Positions 1 through 7,900 of a stretch of DNA of 64,000 bases are shown here, piece by piece. A program made the translations under genes and the position numbers. Under the pieces are notes generated by a model. It searched no databases and was not told where the DNA came from. It worked only from the letters and a program-made list of their open reading frames with translations. The DNA is from JAWLFI01 sp964525165 (GTDB lineage: Bacteria; Bacteroidota; Bacteroidia; Chitinophagales; Saprospiraceae): NCBI GenBank assembly GCA_964525165.1, contig CAZGGG010000007.1, positions 12,089-76,088 of the forward strand. The letters are read 5' to 3'. Each line of letters opens with the position of its first letter. Position 1 is the stretch's first letter.

Positions 1-2
1 CG

Positions 3-962
3 GTTTGGGATTCCGGTGAGTCTCTTTATGCCGAAGCTAATGCTTTGGTAGATCAGGCTATCACTTTATTCGGAGATGCGGAGCCCGGACGTTTGCTATC
101 AGCGAACAGCGATTTGATTCACGATGGAGATGTCGCGGCATGGATCAGAACTTGTTATGCGCTTAAAGCCAGATTAGCCAATCACTTGTCTAAGACTTCA
201 GATTATGATCCAACGGCAGTACTGGCTGCAGTAGATCAAGCTTATACCTCCAATGATCAGGACATGGAGATGTCGTCTTTCCCTTTGAGAAATCCTTGGG
301 CGCAGGTGGCTGTGAATAACAGCAATCTTTTGTTAGGAGGCTGGCTATCAGATCAAATCATCAGTCATATGAATGGGAATACCTATGGGGTATTTGACCC
401 AAGATTGCCTTTGATCACAGATACTACAGTTTTTGGTGACTACAGAGGAACCGAAAATGGGGCCGGCCGAGCAGGTGATGGAACCCAGGCGGAAGAATGC
501 TACTTAGTGACTTCCGGTTATTATAGCTCCGAGGATGCTCCGGTATTACTATTAACTTATGCAGAAATTAAGTTCATTGAAGCAGAAGCTGCCATGTCCG
601 GTGGAGATATGGGCCGAGCGTACACTGCTTACTTAGAGGGTATTCGTGCGAATATGGAGAAAGTAGGTGTTGATATGGCTTCCATTGATGCATATCTGGC
701 AGATCCGGCAGTGGGCGTTGGGCAAGGCAATTTGACCATGGACCTTATCTTTAAAGAAAAGTATACGGCCATGTTCCTCAACCCTGAAACCTGGAACGAT
801 GCTCGAAGACATGATTATGGATATCAAGGTTTTGATTTGCCTATCGGAGCCAACCTTCCTGAATTTGTACGTTTGGTAACAGTTCCGGAAGTAGCGACAG
901 CTCGGAATGGCGAAAATACGCCCAATACAACTTTAACTGATCGAGTATTTTGGGATCAATAA
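3..962 (+). CDS. SusD/RagB-like outer-membrane lipoprotein, 3' part
   Basis: Open at the left edge: the frame runs in from base 3, so the start and signal peptide lie outside; 319 residues are visible. The C-terminal half has the look of the SusD-like_2 family: a helix-rich stretch with TYAEIKFIEAEAA, a following AYLEGIRANMEKVGV helix, and KEKYTAMFLNPETWNDARRHDY close to the end. SusD-like proteins are surface lipoproteins that cap a SusC TonB-dependent transporter and bind the imported ligand; the SusC partner would be expected just upstream of the window. The ligand cannot be read from the sequence. A strong terminator follows the stop, so this is the last gene of its operon. Confidence 0.85.
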   Translation, partial: VWDSGESLYAEANALVDQAITLFGDAEPGRLLSANSDLIHDGDVAAWIRTCYALKARLANHLSKTSDYDPTAVLAAVDQAYTSNDQDMEMSSFPLRNPWAQVAVNNSNLLLGGWLSDQIISHMNGNTYGVFDPRLPLITDTTVFGDYRGTENGAGRAGDGTQAEECYLVTSGYYSSEDAPVLLLTYAEIKFIEAEAAMSGGDMGRAYTAYLEGIRANMEKVGVDMASIDAYLADPAVGVGQGNLTMDLIFKEKYTAMFLNPETWNDARRHDYGYQGFDLPIGANLPEFVRLVTVPEVATARNGENTPNTTLTDRVFWDQ

Positions 963-985
963 GCCTGTTGAATTCCAAAAAATGT

Positions 986-1015
986 AAAGGGTCGGCAGAT
1001 GCCGGCCCTTTTTTT
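986..1015 (+). terminator. rho-independent terminator after susD-like gene
   Basis: Stem GGGTCGGC / GCCGGCCC (one G-T pair) with loop AGAT, followed by seven T. It ends the susD-like transcript before the yceD-rpmF promoter. Confidence 0.85.
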
Positions 1016-1037
1016 ATGTTTCAGCCGTATGGAGTTC

Positions 1038-1067
1038 TTGTTTTTTGAGGATTTAATCTTATCTTTG
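1038..1067 (+). promoter_or_regulatory. Bacteroidota-type promoter for yceD-rpmF
   Basis: TTG at 1038-1040, exactly 19 bp, then TATCTTTG at 1060-1067, a perfect TAnnTTTG -7 element. The start codon of the first gene is 24 bp downstream. This is the clearest promoter in the window. Confidence 0.75.
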
Positions 1068-1091
1068 CACTCCATTTGAAGTTGGATAGAC

Positions 1092-1625
1092 ATGGACATT
1101 TTCGAGTCGTACGTCATACCGGTTAAAGGACTGGATAAAGGCGTGCACCAGTATCAGTTCAAATTGGATGAACATTTCTTCACCCATTTTGAATCCTCCC
1201 CAATCGGAAAAAGTCAGTTGCAGGTGCAAGTGATTTTGGATAAAAGGGAGGGCATGTTACTTTGGGCATTTGAAGTAAAAGGAACGATTGAGTCCGTTTG
1301 TGACAGATGTATGGAAGCGATTCAGCTTCCGATTCATCAGTCCCACGACTTAATTATGAAATACGGTAGTCCTAATGAAAACAGTGATGTTGTTTTTATC
1401 GAAAGAGATCAACCCACGGTTCAGTTAGCTCCTTACTTGTATGAGTTTTCTTGTTTGTCCTTGCCCATCGTTCATACATATGCATGTGAAGATGATGAGC
1501 AAGCGCCCTGTAATGATGAAGTACTGGATATCTTGGATGCAGGTGAAAGTCCTGATGAAAATGGAAATACCAATACTGATCTCGGAGATCAGTTAGGAAA
1601 CTTAGATTTGAATTTCAATAAATAA
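1092..1625 (+). CDS. DUF177 / YceD-family protein
   Basis: A 177-residue protein of the DUF177 (YceD) family, whose members affect 23S rRNA accumulation or large-subunit assembly and are typically encoded directly upstream of rpmF. The sequence has the family CxxC at residues 70-73 (VCDRC) and a second cysteine pair further on within an acidic region. The C-terminus is low-complexity and acidic/Asn-rich. Only 7 bp separate it from the L32 gene, and both sit between the promoter at 1038 and the terminator at 1858, so the two form a dedicated operon. Function is from family knowledge; the family and neighbour assignment is firm. Confidence 0.88.
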   Translation: MDIFESYVIPVKGLDKGVHQYQFKLDEHFFTHFESSPIGKSQLQVQVILDKREGMLLWAFEVKGTIESVCDRCMEAIQLPIHQSHDLIMKYGSPNENSDVVFIERDQPTVQLAPYLYEFSCLSLPIVHTYACEDDEQAPCNDEVLDILDAGESPDENGNTNTDLGDQLGNLDLNFNK

Positions 1626-1632
1626 ACGTGTT

Positions 1633-1830
1633 ATGGCACATCCGAAGAGTAGAACATCAAAGCAAAGAAAGAGAAAAAGACGTACGCATTTTAAAGCGAC
1701 TGCGCCGACTTTGACGAGATGTACAACGACTGAAGAAGTACACAGAAGACATAATACCTATTGGGTAGACGGAGCGATGTATTACAGAGGAAAGGTAGTC
1801 ATCCCTGCCCCTGAAATAGACGAATTGTAG
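1633..1830 (+). CDS. rpmF: 50S ribosomal protein L32
   Basis: A 65-residue basic protein opening with MAHPKSRTSKQRKRKRRTH, the L32 signature, followed by TAPTLTRC and the C-terminal YYRGKVVIP. L32 is a small protein of the large ribosomal subunit. Many bacterial L32 proteins hold a zinc ion with two CxxC pairs; here only one cysteine (residue 30) is present and the rest of the ribbon is replaced (TTTEEVHRRHNTYW), so this is a zinc-free form. It follows the yceD-like gene by 7 bp and is closed by a strong terminator. Confidence 0.95.
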   Translation: MAHPKSRTSKQRKRKRRTHFKATAPTLTRCTTTEEVHRRHNTYWVDGAMYYRGKVVIPAPEIDEL

Positions 1831-1857
1831 TACAGCAATTGAAAGTATAAATGAGCC

Positions 1858-1893
1858 AAAAAGCTCTCAAATGACTATTTGAGGGCTTTTTGT
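1858..1893 (+). terminator. terminator after rpmF
   Basis: Long hairpin, arms 1858-1872 and 1877-1891 with loop GACT, A-rich on the left and T-rich on the right, directly after rpmF. Confidence 0.85.
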
Positions 1894-1970
1894 GTTTGCA
1901 TCCCTTTAGCAATGCGTAACCATTCTCACTTATTTATAGATGGCGGAGTTTGTATCTTAAAGAAAAACTT

Positions 1971-2354
1971 ATGAAACGAATCATTAAAACAGATCAGGCT
2001 CCTGCTGCTATCGGCCCTTACAATCAGGCGATCGTAGTAGACGGCACGGTGTATGTCAGCGGACAAATCGCTATAGATCCGGAAACCGGGCAATGTGAAA
2101 CCTTAAATATTGAAACAGAGACGCATCAGGTGCTGCAGAATGTGCAGGCCGTGCTTGAAGCGGCAGGATCTAGTTTAGCCAATGTCCTTAGTTGTACTAT
2201 TTATGTAACGAACATGGATCATTACAGCGCTGTCAATATGATTTATAGTCAGTATTTCGCGCAGGAACAAGCTCCGGCAAGAGCATTGGTGGAGGTGAGC
2301 CGACTTCCTAAAAATATGAATATTGAAATATCGGTGATTGCAAAGGTTGTCTGA
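1971..2354 (+). CDS. RidA family enamine/imine deaminase
   Basis: A 127-residue RidA (YjgF/YER057c/UK114) protein. Family members hydrolyse reactive enamine/imine intermediates such as 2-aminoacrylate made by PLP enzymes, as trimers in the cytosol. Visible family features are APAAIGPYNQA at the N-terminus, the VSGQIAIDPETG block, the substrate-binding Arg104 in APARALVEVSRLP, and Glu119 in the closing EISVIAKV segment. The ATG at 1971 gives the normal family length; an in-frame TTG at 1950 would add seven untypical residues. The PLP enzyme at 4575-5825 is a plausible source of such intermediates, but the two are not in one operon. Confidence 0.93.
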   Translation: MKRIIKTDQAPAAIGPYNQAIVVDGTVYVSGQIAIDPETGQCETLNIETETHQVLQNVQAVLEAAGSSLANVLSCTIYVTNMDHYSAVNMIYSQYFAQEQAPARALVEVSRLPKNMNIEISVIAKVV

Positions 2355-2478
2355 TGTAGCCGACTTGCAGACGACTATGAGCACACTTAGAATGCTAATA
2401 TTTCGTTAATGTGGGTGTAGATTATTTACAGATCGTAAGGAATTGTTATATCTTACGTTCTAAGAAAAAACAAAATAT

Positions 2479-2979
2479 ATGAGATTCTTAGCAAGTTTAG
2501 CTTTTCTATTGATGGGCTCACTCAGTATGCTCGCACAAGACACTGAATATAAAGCCGGGCATGAAGGTTGGTTGGTCGATGTAGATGAAGCATATGAGTT
2601 ACATAAAAAGACCGGCAAGCCAATCATGGCTAATTTTACGGGTAGTGACTGGTGTGGATGGTGCAAAAGGCTTTCCGCTAATGTTTTTGTGCACGATGAA
2701 TTTAAAGAGTGGGCAGAAGATAATGTGATCCTTCTGGAATTGGACTTTCCGCGCAGAAAGCAAATTCCAAATGAATACCGGCAGCAAAATGCAAATTTGC
2801 AGAGAGCCTTTAAAGTACGTGGTTTTCCAACTGTTTGGGTATTCGAGCTAGATAAAGACACTAAAACAGGTGAGCTGAAAATAAACGCCTTAGGGAAAAC
2901 AGGTTACCAACGTTCTGTAGCTGAGTTTACCAATGGGGTAGATAAAATTTTGGCTCAAGCTGAAAAGCAGGGCTCATAG
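2479..2979 (+). CDS. secreted thioredoxin-fold protein
   Basis: A 166-residue protein with a signal peptide (about residues 1-20, ending SMLAQ) and a thioredoxin-like domain. The redox motif is Cys59-Gly-Trp-Cys62 in FTGSDWCGWCKRL, typical of the periplasmic thioredoxin_7/DUF255-type proteins of Bacteroidota; GFPTVWVFE holds the family cis-proline. It probably acts as a disulphide reductase or isomerase in the periplasm, with substrate unknown. A single-gene unit, ending in a bidirectional terminator shared with the converging cytochrome c gene. Confidence 0.88.
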   Translation: MRFLASLAFLLMGSLSMLAQDTEYKAGHEGWLVDVDEAYELHKKTGKPIMANFTGSDWCGWCKRLSANVFVHDEFKEWAEDNVILLELDFPRRKQIPNEYRQQNANLQRAFKVRGFPTVWVFELDKDTKTGELKINALGKTGYQRSVAEFTNGVDKILAQAEKQGS

Positions 2980-2996
2980 ATAGAAATTATAAGGTT

Positions 2997-3034
2997 AAAA
3001 AAAAGGCTATCTCGTTCCTGAGATAGCCTTTTTT
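2997..3034. terminator. bidirectional terminator between converging genes
   Basis: Stem AAGGCTATCTC / GAGATAGCCTT with a 6-nt loop, eight A on the left and six T on the right, so it works for both the thioredoxin gene (+) and the cytochrome gene (-). Confidence 0.9.
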
Positions 3035-3036
3035 AA

Positions 3037-4020
3037 TTACTGTGCTTCAGTGAATCTTTCCACATAATGATCTACCGGTTCCAAGGTTTGTAAATAGGCA
3101 AAAATGGCCTTTAAGTCTTCTTGGGTCATTGTAGCATACATGGTCCAAGGCATAGGGGTTTTATAGCTGCCCGGAGGACAAGACTTGGGAACATAAGTGG
3201 AATCTGTATACTTTTTAAATAACCATACAAACTCGTCTTCCGTTAAACTGCCAATCCCATTGGCATGTGGCGTGATATTGGGAGCTCGGGTAGTGGTTTT
3301 GTCCGGAAACATAAATTCCATTCCTCCTGCATAAAAGGGACCCACAAATTGACCTTTTTCCCTGGCTGTGTGACAGTCCTTACAACCCGAGGCCAGCGCT
3401 AAATAGGCGCCATAGGCTACTTTATCTTTTTTCGGTGGAATGGCTTGCGGACTCGCTTCTTTAGGGATTGTATTGATGATCAGGTTTACCGGAAAGTGAG
3501 CCTGAGAAGCCGCGTGGTCTGCTTCTATGGGTTCCAAACTGCGGATATAAGCGATCACACTATAGATATCCTCAGTCGCACATTGCCCAAAATTAGGATG
3601 AGGCATAATGTCAAATAATGCTCTTCCGTTTTTGCTGACCCCTGAAGTGATTGCCCGATATATTTCGCCATCTGTCCAATCGGATAAAGCATAAGGAGTA
3701 ATATTGGGTGAAATGAATGTTCCCGGAAGCCCCATTTCTTCATTAAATACTTCTCCGCCTGCTCCTAAGGTTCCGTCTTGAAGAGGCCCGGACCAAGTGG
3801 ACCAATCCCTTTGAGAGTGACAGTCCATACAAACCATCACAGAGTTAGCGAGGTAAGCCCCTCGCTCTATTCGCTCTTCTGTTAGAGCGATCTCTATATC
3901 CGGAGGCGGCCCTACGTTGGGAAGTGCCCATGCGATATAGGCGATCATCACAGAAAGGATAAGGGCAAGACCCAGAAAACCGTATAGGAGTGCTCTCCCA
4001 ATCTTTTTTAAGTTTGGCAT
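3037..4020 (-). CDS. membrane-anchored di-haem cytochrome c
   Basis: A 327-residue cytochrome c with one N-terminal membrane helix (about residues 11-33, uncleaved-looking) and two haem-binding CxxCH sites, Cys64-Cys67-His68 (CMDCH) and Cys213-Cys216-His217 (CKDCH). Each is followed by a cytochrome c domain with candidate axial methionines (DIMPH near 139; the TPMPW/YATM region near the end). The two-domain layout resembles the cytochrome subunits of membrane alcohol or sugar dehydrogenases, which pass electrons to the respiratory chain, but no dehydrogenase partner is adjacent. It sits 38 bp after a small membrane-protein gene and probably shares its transcript. Confidence 0.88.
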   Translation of the reverse strand: MPNLKKIGRALLYGFLGLALILSVMIAYIAWALPNVGPPPDIEIALTEERIERGAYLANSVMVCMDCHSQRDWSTWSGPLQDGTLGAGGEVFNEEMGLPGTFISPNITPYALSDWTDGEIYRAITSGVSKNGRALFDIMPHPNFGQCATEDIYSVIAYIRSLEPIEADHAASQAHFPVNLIINTIPKEASPQAIPPKKDKVAYGAYLALASGCKDCHTAREKGQFVGPFYAGGMEFMFPDKTTTRAPNITPHANGIGSLTEDEFVWLFKKYTDSTYVPKSCPPGSYKTPMPWTMYATMTQEDLKAIFAYLQTLEPVDHYVERFTEAQ

Positions 4021-4058
4021 TTTTACAAGTTTGGTTGATCGTATATAAGTCCCGCTTT

Positions 4059-4526
4059 TTAAGCGACCTTTTCTTTTTTAGAGGGCAGTGCAAACATGAT
4101 GATCCCCATAGCAAATAGGGAAATATGCATACTGGGCATATAAAAATCAGGATTGATCCACAGCTCTATGAGCAGCCACAATACCAATACAGCGGCAAAC
4201 CCTCTGAAATGGAAAATTATCGAAGCTTTTTGCTTCCATTCAAAATATAGGGTCATCCAACCATAGACTCCAATAAGTACGAATAATGATAAGCCGGGAA
4301 TAAAGTAGTTGGGAAATGGCGTATCCTCCAATAATTCAATCGGAATCTGAAGCCCACTTCCATCAGATTGAATCATTAAATCCAAGCCTCCTGCCGTCGC
4401 CGCTAGGCTGATGAGGCCGCAAAATGCCAATTTTAGAATATGAAAAATCTGTCGCACCTCTAAAAGATACGCAAACTTTAGCGATTTGGACAATTCTATC
4501 CATTCCAAGCACAAGCTTGAGGTCAC
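4059..4526 (-). CDS. small hypothetical membrane protein
   Basis: Not recognised. About four hydrophobic helices are visible (near residues 30-48, 74-95, 110-126 and 134-148), with a charged C-terminal tail (SKKEKVA). No catalytic motif. The start is uncertain: GTG at 4526 gives 155 residues, while a second GTG at 4457 (at VRQIF) gives 132 residues starting just before the first helix; the first ATG is too far inside. It lies between the Cys/Met PLP-enzyme gene (48 bp) and the cytochrome c gene (38 bp). The cytochrome neighbour suggests a respiratory or redox link, which is inference only. Confidence 0.6.
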   Translation of the reverse strand: MTSSLCLEWIELSKSLKFAYLLEVRQIFHILKLAFCGLISLAATAGGLDLMIQSDGSGLQIPIELLEDTPFPNYFIPGLSLFVLIGVYGWMTLYFEWKQKASIIFHFRGFAAVLVLWLLIELWINPDFYMPSMHISLFAMGIIMFALPSKKEKVA

Positions 4527-4574
4527 TTTTGGTGTGTCCTTGCTAATTATACAATCATAGAAGCCCGAATGCCA

Positions 4575-5825
4575 TTACACTTGATCTAAAGCACTGTTGA
4601 TGTCGTAAATGATGTCTTGTGCATATTCTACACCTACAGAAAGACGAATCAGAGAGTTGGATATTCCAAAGGCTTCCAATTGATCCTCTTCCATACCGGC
4701 ATGTGTCATTGTTTTAGGATGTTCTGCCAGACTTTCTGTACTTCCGAGGCTTACAGCGAGTTTAATCAGCTTTAGTGCATTCAGGAAACGGAATGCTTCT
4801 TCCTCTCCTCCTTTGATCATGAAAGACAGCATCGCGCCGGGCCCTTCGTATTGCTTTTGAAACAACTCAAAGTCAGGACTCTCTTTGGGAATTAGCCCCA
4901 GGTAATTTACAGAAGCTACTTTTGGGTGATCCTTTAGAAAATGAGCTACCTCGATAGCATTCGCTTGTTGCTGCTCCATTCGAATTTTTAGAGTCTCCAG
5001 ACTCCTCATCAGCAACCAGCCTGTCCAGGGACCTGCCATGTTACCCAGGAAAGTACGCAGGGTTTTTACCCGAGTCATCAATTCTTTATTCCCCAAAACA
5101 GCTCCTGCGATCACATCACTATGACCGCCAATATATTTGGTGGCAGAATAGATCACCAGGTCCGCACCCCATTGCAGAGGGTGTTGCCATAAGGGCCCCA
5201 TATAGGTGTTATCAACCGCGACATAAACATGTTCATTTTGATCTTTCAGATGATCTGCTATTTTTCGACAACATTCGATATCTATAATATCGTTGGTTGG
5301 ATTCGCTGGCGTTTCAACATAGATCATCGCAAGACGATCTGCATAAGGCGATTCCTGAATTCGGGCTTCGATGGCTTCTTGATCTTCTCCTGCTTGAAAT
5401 CCTAAAGTGTGGACACCAATTTTAGGTAAAAAGTGATGAATAAAGTGATCTGTACCACCATATACCGGGTTACTGTGCACCAATAGATCGCCCGGTTTCA
5501 GAAACTCCAACAAAACGGTACTAATAGCTGACATACCACTTTCAAAAACGGCACAATCATCTGCTTGATCCCACAAACACAGTCTATTTTCCAAGATCTC
5601 TAAATCGGGATTGTTGATGCGGCTATAAATCAGCCCCAGTTCTTCGTTGGGTAATTGTGCTCTTTTGCCGTATGCAATCTCAAAGAAGGCCTTCCCTTCT
5701 TCTGCCGATTGAAATACAAAGGTTGAGGTTTGAAAGATGGGACATTTCACAGCGCCCTCGGATAGCTCAGGCTTGTAGCCATAGCTCATCATAAGACTCT
5801 CCGGTTTAAACTGGTGTTGAGACAT
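4575..5825 (-). CDS. cystathionine gamma-synthase / Met gamma-lyase family PLP enzyme
   Basis: A 416-residue cytosolic PLP enzyme of the Cys/Met metabolism family (fold type I). The cofactor lysine is Lys230 in SATKYIGGHSD, with the ring-binding aspartate Asp205 in VAVDNTYMGP and the phosphate-contact SGMSAI segment at 96-101; YSRINNPDL is the other family landmark. These enzymes carry out gamma-replacement or elimination on homoserine esters, cystathionine or methionine; which reaction applies here cannot be settled by eye. The stop of the upstream M1 peptidase gene lies 9 bp before the start, so the two are probably co-transcribed. Confidence 0.9.
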   Translation of the reverse strand: MSQHQFKPESLMMSYGYKPELSEGAVKCPIFQTSTFVFQSAEEGKAFFEIAYGKRAQLPNEELGLIYSRINNPDLEILENRLCLWDQADDCAVFESGMSAISTVLLEFLKPGDLLVHSNPVYGGTDHFIHHFLPKIGVHTLGFQAGEDQEAIEARIQESPYADRLAMIYVETPANPTNDIIDIECCRKIADHLKDQNEHVYVAVDNTYMGPLWQHPLQWGADLVIYSATKYIGGHSDVIAGAVLGNKELMTRVKTLRTFLGNMAGPWTGWLLMRSLETLKIRMEQQQANAIEVAHFLKDHPKVASVNYLGLIPKESPDFELFQKQYEGPGAMLSFMIKGGEEEAFRFLNALKLIKLAVSLGSTESLAEHPKTMTHAGMEEDQLEAFGISNSLIRLSVGVEYAQDIIYDINSALDQV

Positions 5826-5834
5826 AGGTGATTT

Positions 5835-7772
5835 TTAAAGGTGTATCAATAATTTTTGCGCACTATAGCCGTCAAACTCCAGCCATAAGACATAGTGGCC
5901 TTTCGGCAAATTGCGCACATCGATTTGACAAAAGCTGCCTGTACAAAGTCCGGATAACAATTCCTTTCCGCTCAGGCTATTGATCTGGTAGCGCCCTTTT
6001 TGGATGGGGGTCTGCCATTGAATCATTAAGTCATTTTCTACAGGATTGGGATACAAAAGGAAAGGAGAAGAAAGTTCCAGTTCAGAAGTGGCGGTCAATT
6101 GTTCCTGAGAGTTTTCTGCAGAAAGTATCCATTGTTCGGGATCGAATTGCACACTATTGGGTTCAAAGCTCAGACGGATTTCAAATTCCTGGCCGGAATA
6201 TTGGTGGTCCAGAATCAAAGTGTCATAATGAAGACCGTCACTGAGAACGATAGGAACCTTTGCCTCGAAAAAATCAACAGAAGCATGACTCTGCTCTTGG
6301 TCCAATCTCACCCATATATCCCTTCCATCTATCCTGTAGGCCATATGGTAGGAAGGGTACCCCTCTCCATATAACCAATCTTCAAAAAATTCATTCAAGG
6401 GGAATCCGTAGCTGCTTTCAAGATGTGCTTGCAGATCTTCCGTGCGCGCATAGCCATAGGCCAGAGACGGATCATTCAAGTAATTTCTGCATGCTTCAAA
6501 AAAGGAGGTATCTCCCAGCATCCCTCTCAGCATATGAAGAATATAGGCTCCTTTTCTATAGGAGAGTCTGCTATTGAAAATTCTACTCACAGAACTGGTA
6601 TCATACACATAAGTAGACCCATCGGGACTGCTGCAGATATAATTTCTATTATATGATTTCCAATTATCCCAATCTCCCGCATCCGGAGTTAAAAATTCGT
6701 AAGTTAATGCGGTAAGGTAAGTCGCAAAACCCTCATTTAACCAGATATCTTGCCAGGAGCCGCAAGTCACTTTATCGCCAAACCACTGGTGAGCAAGTTC
6801 ATGAGCTTGAAGGCTGTAGGAAAAACTACCCATACTGCTCATGGTTTGATGCTCCATACCTCCTCCCCATCCGAATTGCGCATGACCATACTTTTCATTT
6901 TTAAAGGGGTAATCTCCGAAAAGTTGATTGAACAACTCCATTTGTTCCACAGTTGCAGCAAGTTGATCCTTTGCCTGAGCTAGTTGTTCAGGATATACAT
7001 AATTCAGTATGAGTACAGAATCGCCGGAATTCGTCTGTGCAAAGTCTTCAAAAGCTGCATAGTTTGTAATGGCCAAAGAAATCAAATATGCGGGTATAGG
7101 GTATCGGTGTTTCCAATGATAGACCACTTGATTTTCGGCGAGTGAGTCCGTTTTGATTAAAACTCCATTCGTCCCCACCTTATAGTTTTCCGGAAGGGTA
7201 ACCCAAATGTCAATCGAATCAATTTTGTCATTTAAATCCTGCTTACAGGGCCACCAAGATTTTGCGCCATAGGGCTCACTTAAGGTCCATAAGACGGGAA
7301 CGCCATTGTGGGAGGAGGTTTCAAAAGCACCAAAACCCTGACTTTGAGGTGCCCCTTCATATTGTATCCGCACACTATCTAATTGGCCTTTCGGCAAAGG
7401 AGCTATCAGCTCAATCTTGAGTATATCCTGTTCATGGGTGTAGCTAAGAGGCTGCCCATTTCGGTCTACTGAAAGAATGCGCATATTATTCAATAAATCG
7501 AATTCCACTTCAGTTACATTCTCTTGAGAAGCTATAAAGTAAGACGTGACAGCACCTTCTATGAAATGCTCAGCCGGATCCAGTTTCCATTCCAGCCGGT
7601 GATATTTTAAATCATAGGACCCGCCCACGGAAACTTTGTTTGCCTCACTATGTCTTATGAAACTGTTTTGTTCCATTTCAATAGGCAAACCATGTTCTTT
7701 ACACATAGGCTCTTGACTCACGGCTAAGAATGCGGTGTTGATCCATAGCAAACTTGCAAGGATATATTTCAT
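5835..7772 (-). CDS. secreted M1 family metallopeptidase with T9SS sorting domain
   Basis: A 645-residue zinc aminopeptidase. A signal peptide (1-19) is followed by the M1 N-terminal beta domain, the substrate-binding GGGMEH (303-308), and the zinc site His324-Glu325-x2-His328 with the third ligand Glu347 (WLNEGFA). The final ~80 residues form a type A T9SS C-terminal sorting domain: LLYPNPVENDLMIQW, then a GKELLSG strand and a closing LPKGHYVL...KLLIHL strand. The enzyme should therefore cross the outer membrane through the type IX system and trim peptides outside the cell. It lacks the large C-terminal helical domain of longer M1 enzymes. Confidence 0.93.
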   Translation of the reverse strand: MKYILASLLWINTAFLAVSQEPMCKEHGLPIEMEQNSFIRHSEANKVSVGGSYDLKYHRLEWKLDPAEHFIEGAVTSYFIASQENVTEVEFDLLNNMRILSVDRNGQPLSYTHEQDILKIELIAPLPKGQLDSVRIQYEGAPQSQGFGAFETSSHNGVPVLWTLSEPYGAKSWWPCKQDLNDKIDSIDIWVTLPENYKVGTNGVLIKTDSLAENQVVYHWKHRYPIPAYLISLAITNYAAFEDFAQTNSGDSVLILNYVYPEQLAQAKDQLAATVEQMELFNQLFGDYPFKNEKYGHAQFGWGGGMEHQTMSSMGSFSYSLQAHELAHQWFGDKVTCGSWQDIWLNEGFATYLTALTYEFLTPDAGDWDNWKSYNRNYICSSPDGSTYVYDTSSVSRIFNSRLSYRKGAYILHMLRGMLGDTSFFEACRNYLNDPSLAYGYARTEDLQAHLESSYGFPLNEFFEDWLYGEGYPSYHMAYRIDGRDIWVRLDQEQSHASVDFFEAKVPIVLSDGLHYDTLILDHQYSGQEFEIRLSFEPNSVQFDPEQWILSAENSQEQLTATSELELSSPFLLYPNPVENDLMIQWQTPIQKGRYQINSLSGKELLSGLCTGSFCQIDVRNLPKGHYVLWLEFDGYSAQKLLIHL

Positions 7773-7854
7773 ATGAAGTCTTTTGATTAAGGTACCGAAG
7801 CTTGATGAAAATTATCGTAATGCCGGTCACTTGGCCTAATGATATTTATCAATA

Positions 7855-7887
7855 AAAAAGGCCCGGAATGTAGCCGGGCCTTTTCTT
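7855..7887 (-). terminator. terminator after the VPS10/BNR gene
   Basis: Stem AAAAGGCCCGG / CCGGGCCTTTT around a 7-nt loop. Read on the minus strand it lies 14 bp past the stop at 7901 and ends in a T-run. Confidence 0.8.
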
Positions 7888-7900
7888 ATGTAGAATTCCT

